Shown in pieces: positions 41,843-51,377 of a stretch of 64,000 nucleotides of DNA. Source of the stretch: Vicinamibacteraceae bacterium (GTDB lineage Bacteria; Planctomycetota; Phycisphaerae; Phycisphaerales; UBA5793); contig WYBR01000030.1 of NCBI GenBank assembly GCA_011525805.1, positions 1 to 64,000 of the forward strand, read 5' to 3'. The translations under genes and the position numbers were made by a program. The notes under the pieces were generated by a model, which was not told the DNA's origin, ran no database searches, and saw only the letters and a list, made by a program, of their open reading frames with translations. Within the stretch, counting starts at the first letter, position 1. The number at the start of each line of letters is the position of its first letter.

Positions 41843-42934
41843 TCAGTACATCCCCGCCGGGCTGGCGGAGAGGGTGAGGTCGTCGACCTGTCCGGCCTGG
41901 AGGCGGAGGCAGGCGAAGCCGGCGATCATGGCGGCGTTGTCGAGGCAGTAGGTGAGCGCGGGCAGGTGAAGGGTCAGGCCGCGGCGGTCGGCCAGGGCCT
42001 GCGCCTCGAACCGCAGGCGGGTGTTGGCGCTCACGCCGCCGCCGATGATGATGGCGCGGACGTTCTCACCCTGGTCCTCCCGCCGCTGCTCAATGGCGCG
42101 CTCGAGTTTGAGGATGAGCGCGGCGACGGCGGCTCGCTGGAACGAAGCGCAAAGGTCGTCGATCTGCGCCTCGCCCAGGTCGGAGGCGTCGCGCTCGAAA
42201 GCGGCACCGCGGCCGCGCCCCGTCGGCGTGCCGCGGACGGCGTAGAGCAGCGCCGTCTTGAGGCCCGAGAAGGAGAAGTCGAGGCTGTGCGGATCGAGGC
42301 GCGAGACGGGCAGGTCGATCGCGCGCTCGTCGCCGCGCTGCGCCCGGGCGTCGACGCGCGGACCGCCGGGATAGCCCAGGCCGAGGATCATCGCCGCCTT
42401 GTCGTACGCTTCGCCGACCGCGTCGTCGATCGTGCGCCCGATGCACTCGACCTCGAGGGGTGAGCGCATGGCGAAAAGGCTGGTGTGCCCGCCGGAGACG
42501 ACCAGGCCGATCGCGGGGAACTCAGGCGGGTGAAGCGAATCGAGCGAAGCGGCGTGAAGATGCGCGATGATGTGATCGACACCGATGATCGGCTTGCTCC
42601 ACGCCCAGGCGAGCGCCTTGGCGGCGGCAACGCCGACGAGCAGCGACCCGATCAGACCGGGGCGGTGCCCGACGGCCACGGCGTCGATCTCGTCGGGGCC
42701 GGCGCCGGCGACTTCGAGCGCGCGGCGGACGACGGGGTGGATGCGTTCGAGGTGCGCGCGGCTGGCGATCTCGGGCACGACGCCGCCGTATTCCTCATGG
42801 AGTTGCTCCTGCGTGGCGACGACATTGCTCAGGACGGTCCCGCCGCCGCGCACCACGGCCGCGGCCGTCTCATCGCAACTCGTCTCGATGCCGAGGACGG
42901 CGACATCGCCGCGATTTGGTTTCGTCGCGCGCAT
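41843..42934 (-). CDS. tsaD: tRNA N6-adenosine threonylcarbamoyltransferase TsaD
   Basis: This 363-residue ASKHA-fold enzyme transfers the threonylcarbamoyl group to A37 of tRNAs that read ANN codons. Signatures are LGIETSCDETAAAVV near the N-terminus, SRAHLERIHP, VGHRPGLIGSLLVG, and VDHIIAHLHA for the metal and ATP sites. The C-terminal region keeps GGGVSANTRLR. Partner genes tsaB/E/C are not in the window. It lies upstream of the release-factor-like gene and may share its transcript. Confidence 0.95.
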   Translation of the reverse strand: MRATKPNRGDVAVLGIETSCDETAAAVVRGGGTVLSNVVATQEQLHEEYGGVVPEIASRAHLERIHPVVRRALEVAGAGPDEIDAVAVGHRPGLIGSLLVGVAAAKALAWAWSKPIIGVDHIIAHLHAASLDSLHPPEFPAIGLVVSGGHTSLFAMRSPLEVECIGRTIDDAVGEAYDKAAMILGLGYPGGPRVDARAQRGDERAIDLPVSRLDPHSLDFSFSGLKTALLYAVRGTPTGRGRGAAFERDASDLGEAQIDDLCASFQRAAVAALILKLERAIEQRREDQGENVRAIIIGGGVSANTRLRFEAQALADRRGLTLHLPALTYCLDNAAMIAGFACLRLQAGQVDDLTLSASPAGMY

Positions 42935-43029
42935 CGCTGTGGCCCCTCACGCCCACGATGAGGCTCTGCGAATCGTGGGGTGCGTCCACGATGAGCGAGT
43001 GTTCAAGCGAATCGTGGGATGCGTCAAAC

Positions 43030-44679
43030 TCAGTTCTCCGGCGCCTCCTGCGGCACGGGGGTCAACCCCGCCTGCCGAAGCGCGGGCTCGAGGGCGGCGG
43101 CTTCGGCGATGGTGAGGACGGCGACGACCTTGCCGCTCGCGTCGCGCACCTCGACGGTCCCGCCGACGATCTCGGCATCGTCGGGGATGAGGTCGACCGG
43201 CTCCTGATCCTCAGCGGGAATGAAGGACGCGAGGCTGATGAGCCGCTCCTCGATCTGCTCGAGTTGCTCGATGAGGAAATCGCGCTGGCGTTCGACGAGT
43301 TGCATCTCCCTGATAAGTTCATCGTCGGGGTTCATCTCCCCGCCGGTGGGCTGCCACTGGCCGCTGTCGAGTCGAAGGCGCAGGGCCTTGACGGCCGCGC
43401 TGAGTTGGGGGTCGCTGAGGCGCTCTTCGATCCACTGCGGATCGTTCCACTGCCCGTCGCCATTGCCCTTGCGGATGACGGCGAGGTCGTTGCGGACCTC
43501 GAGCATTCGGCGCATCTCGTCGTTGGTCATGGGGACGAAGAATCCGGGGTCGGGATCGACGCCCCAGGTCTTCGAGTCGGGCCACTTGTGGATATTGCGG
43601 CCGGAGGGGAGGTAGTAGGCGGCGGTGGTGATCTTCAACTGGCCCTCACCGCTGCGCAACGCGCGGACGTCCTGCACGAGGCCCTTGCCGAAGGTGCGCG
43701 TGCCGACGACGACGGCGCGGTCGTCTTCCTGCAGGGCGCCGGCGACGATTTCGCTCGCCGATGCGGACTGGCTGTTGACGAGGACGACCATGGGAAAGTC
43801 GGCGAGCGTTCCCGGCGCCTGTGCGGCGTATTCCTGCTCGCGACCGCGCCCCTTGACGGAAACGATGACGCCCTCGGGGACGAACATGTCGCTGATCTCG
43901 ATCGCGGCCTGGAGCGAGCCTCCGGGATTGAACCGCAGGTCGAGCACGAGGCCGCGCAGGCCGGCGTCGACGAGTTGCTTCGTCGCGCGAAAGAGGTCGG
44001 CGGACGTCGTCTCAGTGAACTGGCGCACGCGGACGTAGGCGAGTTTGCCCTGGGGGTCGAGCCAGTAGTCCCAGCCCTCTCCGACGCGGTGGACGCCCTC
44101 GACGGTGAAGACCTGAATGTGCCCGCGCGTGACGACGAGGTCCATCGTCTCGTCCTCGGGCGCGCCTTCGCGGTGGATGGTGATGGTGACCTTGGTGTTC
44201 GGCTCGCCCATGAGGCGGTTGATGGAGTCGTTGATGTCCTTGCCCTCGGTGGAGACGCCGTCGATGGCGCGGATCTGGTCGCCGGCCTGGACGCCGGCCT
44301 CGAGCGCCGGCGAGCCGGCCATGGGGCTCACGATGGTGATCCACCCGTTGCGGATGTCGACGGAGGCGCCGATGCCGACGTAGCGGCCTCGGACGTTCTT
44401 GTCGAAGTCGCCCTGGTCCTGGAGGGGGATGTAGTTGGTGTAGGGGTCGCCGAGTTCCTTGAGCATGCCGTCGATCGCGGCCTTCTGGAGGTTCTTGAGT
44501 TTGGCGTCGTCGAGTTCCTCGACGTAACTGCGGCGAACCTCGATGAGAACATCCTGGATCGGATCGAACCAGGCGAGCGAGTCGAAGCGATCCCCGGCGC
44601 TGGCCGCGAGTTGGGCGAGGACCACCAGCAGCAGGGCGATCATGCAGCCCGGGGCCACGATCCGCTTCATCGAACGCAT
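43030..44679 (-). CDS. CtpA-type C-terminal processing serine protease
   Basis: This 549-residue protein has an N-terminal signal or membrane helix (about 5-28), a PDZ domain (about 100-185) and an S41 peptidase domain. The catalytic region is NSQSASASEIVAG (about 302-314) with a Ser nucleophile, and GTRTFGKGLVQ (326-336) carries the Lys332 partner. The PDZ has GIGASVDIRNGWITI and PALEAGVQAGDQI. Such proteases trim the C-termini of periplasmic proteins. The C-terminal part (about 460-549) is acidic and variable. AGAGGAGTTTTTC precedes the ATG. Confidence 0.94.
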   Translation of the reverse strand: MRSMKRIVAPGCMIALLLVVLAQLAASAGDRFDSLAWFDPIQDVLIEVRRSYVEELDDAKLKNLQKAAIDGMLKELGDPYTNYIPLQDQGDFDKNVRGRYVGIGASVDIRNGWITIVSPMAGSPALEAGVQAGDQIRAIDGVSTEGKDINDSINRLMGEPNTKVTITIHREGAPEDETMDLVVTRGHIQVFTVEGVHRVGEGWDYWLDPQGKLAYVRVRQFTETTSADLFRATKQLVDAGLRGLVLDLRFNPGGSLQAAIEISDMFVPEGVIVSVKGRGREQEYAAQAPGTLADFPMVVLVNSQSASASEIVAGALQEDDRAVVVGTRTFGKGLVQDVRALRSGEGQLKITTAAYYLPSGRNIHKWPDSKTWGVDPDPGFFVPMTNDEMRRMLEVRNDLAVIRKGNGDGQWNDPQWIEERLSDPQLSAAVKALRLRLDSGQWQPTGGEMNPDDELIREMQLVERQRDFLIEQLEQIEERLISLASFIPAEDQEPVDLIPDDAEIVGGTVEVRDASGKVVAVLTIAEAAALEPALRQAGLTPVPQEAPEN

Positions 44680-44849
44680 GAAAAACTCCTCTCAAGTCTG
44701 TTCGGGGCAAGGCGTCCCCGAGGCCGCGTCCGGGCCAACCCGGCCCGGTCCGCATCCGGATGATAGCAGAAACGCACGCGGCGCCTCGCGGGTTCGACGT
44801 GCTTGGGGCGCGTGAGGCGTGGGGCGGGGTGTGGCCACTACCATTGGGC

Positions 44850-46121
44850 ATGTCGAATCGGACCGGACGGCCTGCCCTGCTGACGGCCCTGGCGCTTTCG
44901 CTCGTGCTGCATGTGAGCGCCTTCGGGCTCGCGCGCGCGATCGGCGAGGCTCGCGTGGACGCGGTCACGGAGGCGCGGGCCGAACCGTCCGCGCCCGATG
45001 TCCCTTCCGAACCCCCGCCGCCCGAAGAGGAGATCACCCCGGGCCTCGAGAAAGGCGCTCCGGCGGTCGTCACCTGGATCGGCTACGAGGAATACCAGGA
45101 GCACCTGGCGGAACTGGCGCCGACGGATCAGGCGGCGTTCACGAGCGCGCCGGCCCGGGGCACGCCCGAAGCGATCGCCGAAGCGGCCGAACCGGATGAG
45201 CGCCTGGCCGAGGCGCCGGACGAGCCGACGGAGTCGCCCACCGAACTGGCGAGCGGAGAGCACGCGGCGGAGCCGGTGGCTGCGTTCGAGGCGACGTCTT
45301 CGCCCGAGGAGCGGCCGGCGACACCGCCGCGCGAGGACGCCTCCGTGCCCGTGGCCGACGCGCGCAAGACGGCCGCGCCCCTGCCGGCGCCCGAGATTGA
45401 CCCGCCTTCGCGGGACGCGGCGGAGGTGGTTGCAGCGCCGACGAAATCGTTCAGCGAGTCGCCGGCCGCGCCGGTTGACCAGGCCGAAGCGGCCAAGCAC
45501 GAGGAGGACGCGCGGCAGGAGGTCGCGGAGGAGCACAGTGCTTCGACGGAACACGCCGTCGAGGCGCGCATCGAAGTCCGCGAAACCGAAGCGCCGGCCG
45601 ATCCGCTGCGCGTGCCGCTGCCGCTGGCGCTTCCGGTGGTTTCGCCGCCCCCGGCCGCGGCGCACGGAGAGCCGATCCCCGAAGACTCGACGCCCAGCGA
45701 GAAGGACTCGGCCGCGACGAGCACGCGCGATGTGCCCGAGGTGCAGTGGGACAACGGCAAGCCGCTGGCGCGCGAAGGGCTGGAGATCCAACCCTACTCG
45801 CTGCGAAGGCACATCGAATGGGATCTCAAGGACATTCTCTTCAGCCAACTGCTCAATCGCGGCCGGTGGGAGGGGCGCGTCCTGCGCAACCCGGTGGTGT
45901 CGCTGCGATTCGATCGCTCCGGCCGGGCGGGCGATGTGCGGATCATCCGGCCGAGCGGGTTCAAACCGCTCGACGAGAAGTACCTGGCGACGTGGATGTC
46001 GCGCTGGACGGCGACGGGCAGCCGCCTGGGCGAACTGGCGCCGGATGAACTGACCGGCGCTCTCAAGATCAAGATCGTGTTCATCGCCGAGCCGGATGCG
46101 TCGCAGAGCGCCGGCCGCTGA
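44850..46121 (+). CDS. TonB-like protein with proline/alanine/glutamate linker
   Basis: The ATG at 44850 gives 423 residues. A membrane helix (about 12-31) is followed by a very long acidic Pro/Ala/Glu-rich linker (about 45-300). The C-terminal domain (about 325-415) has NPVVSLRFDRSGRAGDVRIIRPSG, which fits the TonB C-terminal fold that links an inner-membrane motor to outer-membrane receptors. No ExbB/ExbD genes are in the window. An upstream in-frame start at 44760 adds only non-coding-like leader. Confidence 0.78.
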   Translation: MSNRTGRPALLTALALSLVLHVSAFGLARAIGEARVDAVTEARAEPSAPDVPSEPPPPEEEITPGLEKGAPAVVTWIGYEEYQEHLAELAPTDQAAFTSAPARGTPEAIAEAAEPDERLAEAPDEPTESPTELASGEHAAEPVAAFEATSSPEERPATPPREDASVPVADARKTAAPLPAPEIDPPSRDAAEVVAAPTKSFSESPAAPVDQAEAAKHEEDARQEVAEEHSASTEHAVEARIEVRETEAPADPLRVPLPLALPVVSPPPAAAHGEPIPEDSTPSEKDSAATSTRDVPEVQWDNGKPLAREGLEIQPYSLRRHIEWDLKDILFSQLLNRGRWEGRVLRNPVVSLRFDRSGRAGDVRIIRPSGFKPLDEKYLATWMSRWTATGSRLGELAPDELTGALKIKIVFIAEPDASQSAGR

Positions 46122-46125
46122 CGCA

Positions 46126-46265
46126 TTCCCAGTTCGAGTACATCGCCGCGGAGTGGCATCGAACGCCGCCGCTCCGGGCGGAGTTCGATGACTTCCACCT
46201 ACCAGGCCGACGCGCCAGCGAGGACGAAAGGCATGGCCGCAAAGGGGCACAGAAGTCGCAGAAGG
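46126..46265. repeat. composite dispersed repeat, fullest copy
   Basis: In this zone CATCGAAC (46157-46164) and GTTCGATG (46183-46190) enclose CCGCC/GGCGG arms. A CCAGGCCGACGCGCCAGCG block (46203-46219) follows, then AGGACGAAAGGCAT, then a CTCTGTG-like diverged stretch in reverse. The modules match those at 38415-38544 and 26389-26640. The following 46266-46571 holds no recognised gene. Confidence 0.5.
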
Positions 46266-46571
46266 GAATTGATTCGACCGAAACGCAATCGATGATGCGG
46301 CGACATTCGGACCCGCGTAGTGCGCGGAAGGGCGCCGCACCGCATCGCGCCAGCGAATGGCGTCGAATCGGACCTGCCAAAGTGGCAACTTTCCGGTTCG
46401 GCGGCGGCGCGTCTGACAGCGAAAAACCTCCTGAAACCCGCGAAACGGGGCTGTTTTCGAGGCCATCGTCCGGCACGCGCGTTGCAATGCGCCTCGCGGC
46501 AGGTCCGCCGGGCGCCCTGCCCCGCCGGACCGCCCGTTTCATGCGGCAGTCACTAACTCAGGAGGTGCAAC

Positions 46572-47030
46572 ATGCTGACTCGATCGATCTTTGATTCTCC
46601 CCTGGCCACCCTCGCGGAGATGGACCGCCTGTTCGACACGATGGTCGGCGGCGCGCCGCTTCCGATGCCCGCCGCCGGCGCGCGGTCGCGCGTGCTCTTC
46701 CCGGCGCTGAACATCTACGAAGACGAGGCGAACGTCTACGCCGAGGCGGAACTGCCCGGCTTCTCGCTGGGCGACCTGGACGTCTCGATCGCGGGCGATG
46801 AGCTCACCATCCGCGGCAAGCGGCAGTTGAACCTCCCCGAAGGGGCGACGTCGCTGCGGCGCGAGCGCCTCGCCGGCGAGTTCGAGCGCACCGTCGCGCT
46901 GCCCGTTGAGATCGACGTGGAGCGCGTCGAGGCGATGCTGGCCAACGGCGTGCTGCTCATCACGCTGCCCAAGTCGCGCTCCGCCCAGGCCCGGAAGATC
47001 GAGGTGCGATCCGCGCACGAAGCGTCGTGA
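46572..47030 (+). CDS. Hsp20 small heat-shock protein
   Basis: This 152-residue chaperone has an alpha-crystallin domain (about 45-140). Typical segments are PALNIYEDEANVYAEAELPGF (about 44-64), ELTIRGKR, and a C-terminal NGVLLITLPKS (about 125-135). The C-terminal I.V.-like anchor of the family is KIEVRS. It prevents aggregation of denatured proteins. CAGGAGGTGCAAC precedes the ATG. The second Hsp20 gene lies 62 nt downstream. No CIRCE or ROSE element was recognised upstream. Confidence 0.94.
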   Translation: MLTRSIFDSPLATLAEMDRLFDTMVGGAPLPMPAAGARSRVLFPALNIYEDEANVYAEAELPGFSLGDLDVSIAGDELTIRGKRQLNLPEGATSLRRERLAGEFERTVALPVEIDVERVEAMLANGVLLITLPKSRSAQARKIEVRSAHEAS

Positions 47031-47092
47031 TCCGGCGCCGGTCTCGGCGGACGAATCCTCCCAACGAGAACTTTCCTGGAAAGGAGACAGCC

Positions 47093-47503
47093 ATGACCAA
47101 CACGAGCAATCTTGACCGGTGCCAGACCGGGCAGGTCGCGGTCCGACGACCCGGCACCATGCAGGCGCGAAGCGATTGGACCTATCGGCCGCACGTTGAC
47201 ATCATCGACGCAGACGCCGCGATCGAGGTCTACGCCGATCTGCCGGGCGCGACGGGCGAATCGATCGACGTGAGTTTCGAGCAGGGCATCCTGACGATCG
47301 AGGCCCGCGTCCAGCCCCGCACCCGGGAATCGTGGCATCGAGTGGTCAATGAGTTCGGCGTGGGGAACTTCCATCGGCGGTTCCAGATCGACGCGCCGGT
47401 GGACGCGGACCACGTCGTCGCCGACTACAACGAAGGAGTGCTGAAGGTCACGCTGCCCAAGGCCCGCGAGGCGCAGCGGCGACGGATCCCCGTCAAGGCG
47501 TGA
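47093..47503 (+). CDS. second Hsp20 small heat-shock protein
   Basis: This 136-residue paralog has the alpha-crystallin pattern: PHVDIIDADAAIEVYADLPGA (about 33-53), ILTIEARV, and EGVLKVTLPKA (about 115-125). The N-terminus is shorter and polar. AAGGAGACAGCC precedes the ATG at 47093; an earlier in-frame start overlapping the first gene is less likely. A strong terminator follows 65 nt later. Confidence 0.93.
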   Translation: MTNTSNLDRCQTGQVAVRRPGTMQARSDWTYRPHVDIIDADAAIEVYADLPGATGESIDVSFEQGILTIEARVQPRTRESWHRVVNEFGVGNFHRRFQIDAPVDADHVVADYNEGVLKVTLPKAREAQRRRIPVKA

Positions 47504-47567
47504 TCGAGCCGCACCGCGGCACACCTGACTCGCCGCCGCACAGCGGCCAGACACCTGTGTCCAAAGT

Positions 47568-47599
47568 CACCCTCGCGCACCAGGATGTGCGCGAGGGTG
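47568..47599 (+). terminator. strong terminator after the hsp20 pair
   Basis: CACCCTCGCGCA (47568-47579) pairs perfectly with TGCGCGAGGGTG (47588-47599) around an 8-nt loop, followed by TTTC. It ends the two-gene hsp20 unit. The remainder of the gap to the malic enzyme start (47600-47809) contains no gene. Confidence 0.75.
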
Positions 47600-47809
47600 T
47601 TTCATTGACGGGGCTTGCGTGAACCGGCCCCGCCGTCGGGCGTCGCCGCCCGCAACAGGGGGCGCACGTGCAGCCCAACACGCGGCCGGACGAATCGGGG
47701 TGGTATTCTCTCTGGTCCCGGACGGCGGCGTGCGGAAAGTACTCCGATCGCCGTGCCGTACGCGGCGCCCCTTCCGGGCCGCCCTCCACGGCTGCGAAAG
47801 GACACTCCC

Positions 47810-49504
47810 ATGACGCTGACCAGGACTCGGCCGCCCCGCGATGTTCGTCCTTCCCACTCCGTCGGGCAGGACCTGCTCCGCAACCCGCGCTTCAACAAGG
47901 ACTGCGCTTTCACGCGGCAGGAGCGCGAGGCGTTCCGCCTCGACGGCCTTCTGCCGCCGGCGGTGCAGACGATGGAGGAGCAACTGGCGCTCGAACTCGA
48001 ACACCTCCGCGCGAAGCGCGATGATCTCGAGAAGTTCATCGGCCTCGACGCGCTGCGCGAGCGCAACGAGACGCTTTTCTACCGACTGCTCATTGAGCAC
48101 CTGCCGGAACTCATGCCGATCGTCTACACGCCGGTGGTGGGTCTGGCGTGCCAGCGTTACAGCCACATCATGCGCCAGCCGCGCGGTCTGTGGATCACGC
48201 CTGAGCAGATCGACCGCATCCCGGACGTTCTGCGCAACGCGCCCGACGAGCAGATTCGCCTGATCGTGGCGACGGACAACGAGCGGATACTCGGCCTGGG
48301 CGACCAGGGAGCGGGCGGCATGGGCATTCCCGTGGGCAAACTCTCGCTCTACACCGCGGCCGCCGGCATTCACCCGTCGCAGTGCCTGCCCATCAGCCTC
48401 GACGTGGGCACCGACAACGCCGAGTTGCTCAACGACCCCTTCTATCGCGGCTGGCGGCATCGGCGGCTGCGCGGCGCGCCCTACGAAGAGTTCATCGAAG
48501 CGTTCGTCGAGGCCGTGGCCGAAGTCTTCCCCCGCGCACTGCTCCAGTGGGAGGACTTCCACAAGAACATCGCCTTCCAGGTGCTCGACCGGTACCGCCT
48601 GCGCATCACGAGTTTCAATGATGACATTCAGGGCACGGCCGCGGTCGCGCTGGGCGGCATCCTCGCGGCCCTGCGCACGACGGGCGAGCGCCTCAGCGAT
48701 CAGCGCCTGGTCTATCTCGGCTCAGGCGCGGCGGGCATCGGCATCGGGCGCCTGGTGCGCGACGCGATGCGCGAAGAAGGGGCCGCCGAGCAGACGATCC
48801 GCCGCGCCCAGGCATTCCTCGACAGCCGCGGCCTGATCTTCGCCGACCGGATGATCCGCGACGCCCACAAGAAGGCCTTCGCCTGGACGCGCGAGGATAT
48901 GGAGGCGTTCGGCCTGCACGGCGAGGGGCCGTTCGATCTCGAAACCGTCGTCGCGCACCTCAAGCCGACGATCCTGATCGGCACCACCGCCGAGCCGGGC
49001 GTCTTCACCGAGCCGGTCATCCGCGAGATGGCGCGGCACGCGAAGCGGCCGATCATCATGCCCTTCTCCAACCCCACCTCCAAGGCGGAATGCACGCCCG
49101 AGGAAGCGATCCGGTGGACCGACGGCCGGGCGCTCATCGCCACGGGCAGCCCCTTCGCCCCGGTTGAGTACGGCGGTCGGCGTCATGTGATTGGCCAGGG
49201 CAACAACGTCTTCGTCTTCCCCGGCATCGGGCTGGGCTGCATCGTCTCCGAGGCGAGGCAGGTGACGGACTCGATGTTCCTCGTCGCGGCGCGGGCGCTG
49301 GCGGAGTGCATTTCGGCCGAGCGCCTCGAGGCGGGGTCGCTCTATCCGGACCAGAGCGATCTGCGCAGCGTCTCGCGCCGCATCGCCGTCGCCATCGTGC
49401 GCGAGGCCAAGCGTCTCGACCTCGGCCGCCTGCTGCGCGACGACGCGATCGAAGAGGCGGTCGAGTCGGCGATGTGGTACCCCGAGTATGAGTGCATCCG
49501 TTGA
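47810..49504 (+). CDS. NAD-dependent malic enzyme
   Basis: This 564-residue enzyme converts malate to pyruvate and CO2. It has the N-terminal malic domain with [19 protein letters not shown] (about 100-118) and [23 protein letters not shown] (about 157-180). The metal-binding [15 protein letters not shown] region (about 272-286) is followed by the NAD fold [10 protein letters not shown] (about 303-312). The length and motifs match the large NAD-type (SfcA/MaeA-like) group. The ATG at 47810 follows GCGAAAGGACACTCCC. The upstream in-frame region lacks coding character. A perfect 11-bp terminator follows. Confidence 0.94.
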   Translation: MTLTRTRPPRDVRPSHSVGQDLLRNPRFNKDCAFTRQEREAFRLDGLLPPAVQTMEEQLALELEHLRAKRDDLEKFIGLDALRERNETLFYRLLIEHLPELMPIVYTPVVGLACQRYSHIMRQPRGLWITPEQIDRIPDVLRNAPDEQIRLIVATDNERILGLGDQGAGGMGIPVGKLSLYTAAAGIHPSQCLPISLDVGTDNAELLNDPFYRGWRHRRLRGAPYEEFIEAFVEAVAEVFPRALLQWEDFHKNIAFQVLDRYRLRITSFNDDIQGTAAVALGGILAALRTTGERLSDQRLVYLGSGAAGIGIGRLVRDAMREEGAAEQTIRRAQAFLDSRGLIFADRMIRDAHKKAFAWTREDMEAFGLHGEGPFDLETVVAHLKPTILIGTTAEPGVFTEPVIREMARHAKRPIIMPFSNPTSKAECTPEEAIRWTDGRALIATGSPFAPVEYGGRRHVIGQGNNVFVFPGIGLGCIVSEARQVTDSMFLVAARALAECISAERLEAGSLYPDQSDLRSVSRRIAVAIVREAKRLDLGRLLRDDAIEEAVESAMWYPEYECIR

Positions 49505-49546
49505 CGGACCGATTCTCAACGCGAGGCGATGGCGGCGGCGCAACCA

Positions 49547-49576
49547 AAGACCCCGCGACACGAGCCGCGGGGTCTT
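49547..49576. terminator. bidirectional terminator between convergent genes
   Basis: AAGACCCCGCG (49547-49557) and CGCGGGGTCTT (49566-49576) pair perfectly around an 8-nt loop. It is 42 nt after the malic enzyme stop and 61 nt past the 3' end of the convergent - strand gene. Confidence 0.75.
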
Positions 49577-49637
49577 CGCTGGAAGGGAGTGAATCAACCT
49601 GTGGAAGGAGGCGCCGCGAGGCCGCGGCGCGGTTCGG

Positions 49638-49955
49638 TCATTCGTCGAGTTCGCCTTCGTCTCCGCCGTCGCACTCCTCGCCCTCGTCGCCCGAGTCTTC
49701 GCTCAGCGCTTCGAGCATCTCGCGGAGGTACTTGTTCTCCCGCCGCGTGGCTTCGAGGTCGAAGACGAGGTACTTCACGCTCAGGCGGAGGTAGTCGAGG
49801 CTCTCGGTGAGTTCGGAGATGGTCTGGCGCATCTTCTCCTGCCGGGCCTTGGTTTCGCCGGCGAGGTCGCGCAGCCGCGCCTGCTCGTCAAGGGGCAGGT
49901 CCTTGATCTCGTCCATGAGTTGGGCGAGCTTCTCGTCGAGTTTCCTGGAGTCCAT
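49638..49955 (-). CDS. small coiled-coil protein
   Basis: The ATG at 49955 gives 105 residues; a start at 50000 would add 15. It is nearly all helix with heptad patterns (about 3-90), including DSLDYLRLSVKYLVFDLEATRREN-like spacing, and ends in a highly acidic Glu/Asp/Gly tail. It has no membrane helix and no enzyme motif. Similar small coiled-coil proteins occur in planctomycetes without known function. Confidence 0.7.
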   Translation of the reverse strand: MDSRKLDEKLAQLMDEIKDLPLDEQARLRDLAGETKARQEKMRQTISELTESLDYLRLSVKYLVFDLEATRRENKYLREMLEALSEDSGDEGEECDGGDEGELDE

Positions 49956-50161
49956 GGCGGCCGTTCCTGTCTTCGATTGCGAGGTGATGAACCGGTGCAA
50001 TCATGCCTCGCAATCGCGCGAGGGGAAGGCGGGCGGGCCGTTTGTCAGGTCGGCGGGGTCGCTCTGTAACGCCGGGGGCGATAATCAGGCCATCCGTCCT
50101 CTTCGGTTCGCATTGCGTTCGGGCTAATCTGCGGGATTCTTCGAGATTCTCTCAAATGTCC

Positions 50162-50172
50162 GGGGGGGGGGG
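50162..50172 (+). repeat. run of 11 G
   Basis: A homopolymer of 11 G lies 91 bases before the ATG at 50263. Such tracts can slip during replication and alter promoter spacing, or they may be a sequencing artefact. No other feature was seen in the gap 49956-50262. Confidence 0.5.
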
Positions 50173-50262
50173 CAGTCGAACTGTGGTACACTTGCACAGG
50201 CGGCCCGCGCCCGTCTACGAATGGGCGAGCGGGCCGTCGAGGGTGCGAGTGGAGGAGGAGAC

Positions 50263-50593
50263 ATGGCGTTCATCCAGTCCGACCACCACAGCGTTGATGA
50301 CGCCGGGTACAAGGCGGTTACGCCTGCCGCGCGGTGCGCTCTCGCCACGGGCGCGACCTCCATCCCCGGCTCGACCACGATTCCCCTGCGCAACCCGATC
50401 GCTGCTCATCCGCCACCACACCGGCCCGGGGAACACGCTCTACATCGGCGGCGACGGCGCTTCCACGGCGCAGGGCTATCCCCTCGCCCTTGGGCAGGTT
50501 CTCGATCTGCCGCTGACGACCGGCGTGATGGTCACCGCCGTGACCGGCGCGCAGATTTCCAACACCGGAGTTCGCACGCTCGAAGCGGGCTGA
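50263..50593 (+). pseudogene. frameshifted small decoration-like protein
   Basis: The start is ATG 50263, preceded by GGAGGAGGAGAC. The first frame reads 45 residues with a plausible fold. From about 50395 the other frame continues a clear family pattern (RSLLIRHHTG, NTLYIGG, GYPLALGQVLDLPL, GVRTLEAG) to the stop at 50593. A one-base insertion or two-base deletion within CGCAACCCGA (about 50389-50399) would join them. It is the first of four adjacent genes with the same C-terminal pattern. Confidence 0.6.
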
Positions 50594-50650
50594 GGCGAAG
50601 GGAATCGGCCCGGCCGCATTACATTCCTATTAACCTGAACGGAGTCAACC

Positions 50651-51016
50651 ATGCCCACGCCCAGCAATCTTCAGAACCTCGATGAACGCGGCTACGTCTT
50701 TGTAACGGACGCCGCCGACTGCCAGATTCTGGCGAGCCAGAAGACAATCAACGTCTCTTCCGCGCCGACTCCCATCCCGCAGGACTCGACGGGCAGCCCG
50801 CGCAACTTGCCTGGCCGAAGGCGCATCTATATGAAGAACTTCAATGCCGCACAAGGCAATACGGTCTACATCGGCGATGCTTCCGTGACGACGGCGTCGG
50901 GCTACCCGATCGTCGCGCAAGACGAACTTGTCCTGGACATCACCGATGATATCCAGTTGTACGCGATCGTGGCCTCCTCCGAGAGCGCCGACTTGCGCAT
51001 GTTGGAACTGGCGTAA
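50651..51016 (+). CDS. small decoration-like protein, copy 2
   Basis: This 121-residue protein has a variable N-terminal half and a C-terminal beta region: IYMKNFNAAQGNTVYIGDASVT followed by GYPI, LVLDITDD, QLYAIVASS and DLRMLELA. The pattern of hydrophobic strand, GNTVYIGD, GYP, and DLR.LEL matches small phage head or fibre proteins. CGGAGTCAACC precedes the ATG. Unlike typical phage genes it lies outside a recognised prophage. Confidence 0.6.
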   Translation: MPTPSNLQNLDERGYVFVTDAADCQILASQKTINVSSAPTPIPQDSTGSPRNLPGRRRIYMKNFNAAQGNTVYIGDASVTTASGYPIVAQDELVLDITDDIQLYAIVASSESADLRMLELA

Positions 51017-51030
51017 CCGGAGATGTTGCG

Positions 51031-51375
51031 ATGCCCGCCAAGGGGATTCGAGTTGATAGATCGTTTGACTGTGCGATCCGAACTGCTTCAACAGAGGTTG
51101 CCAGTACAGCACCTGGTCGCGTGCCCATCGATGCCATGCGCGGACGGCGATGGATTCGCATCCTCAACAACGGACGCCTTGAGAACGGGGTGCGCGTCAA
51201 TGTGAAGGTAATGATTGGTGTTGCGGACGCCCTGCTTGCCTCCGCATCGCAGCAACAGGGTTTTGGCCTCGACATCGACGAGTTTGTGGATCTCCCATTT
51301 GACGATTCAATCATCGTCTACGGCATTGCCGAGGCGGGAGAGACGTCGGATTTGAGAACAATCGAGTTGAGGTGA
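51031..51375 (+). CDS. small decoration-like protein, copy 3
   Basis: This 114-residue protein has the same strand order as its neighbours, ending FDDSIIVYGIAEAGETSDLRTIELR, although the GNTVYIGD segment is diverged to a KVMIGVADALLA form. CCGGAGATGTTGCG precedes the start. Base composition is lower in GC than in the surrounding genes, by eye, which suggests transfer. Confidence 0.55.
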   Translation: MPAKGIRVDRSFDCAIRTASTEVASTAPGRVPIDAMRGRRWIRILNNGRLENGVRVNVKVMIGVADALLASASQQQGFGLDIDEFVDLPFDDSIIVYGIAEAGETSDLRTIELR

Positions 51376-51377
51376 TC

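Noticed and set aside
42916-44763. 615-residue open frame on the + strand across tsaD and ctpA
   Set aside because: It is antisense to two well-supported genes, has no recognisable domain, and arises from codon bias in high-GC DNA.
44838-46487. 549-residue - strand frame over the TonB-like gene
   Set aside because: Antisense to a gene with a membrane helix and TonB-type C-terminus; composition is Arg-rich without motif.
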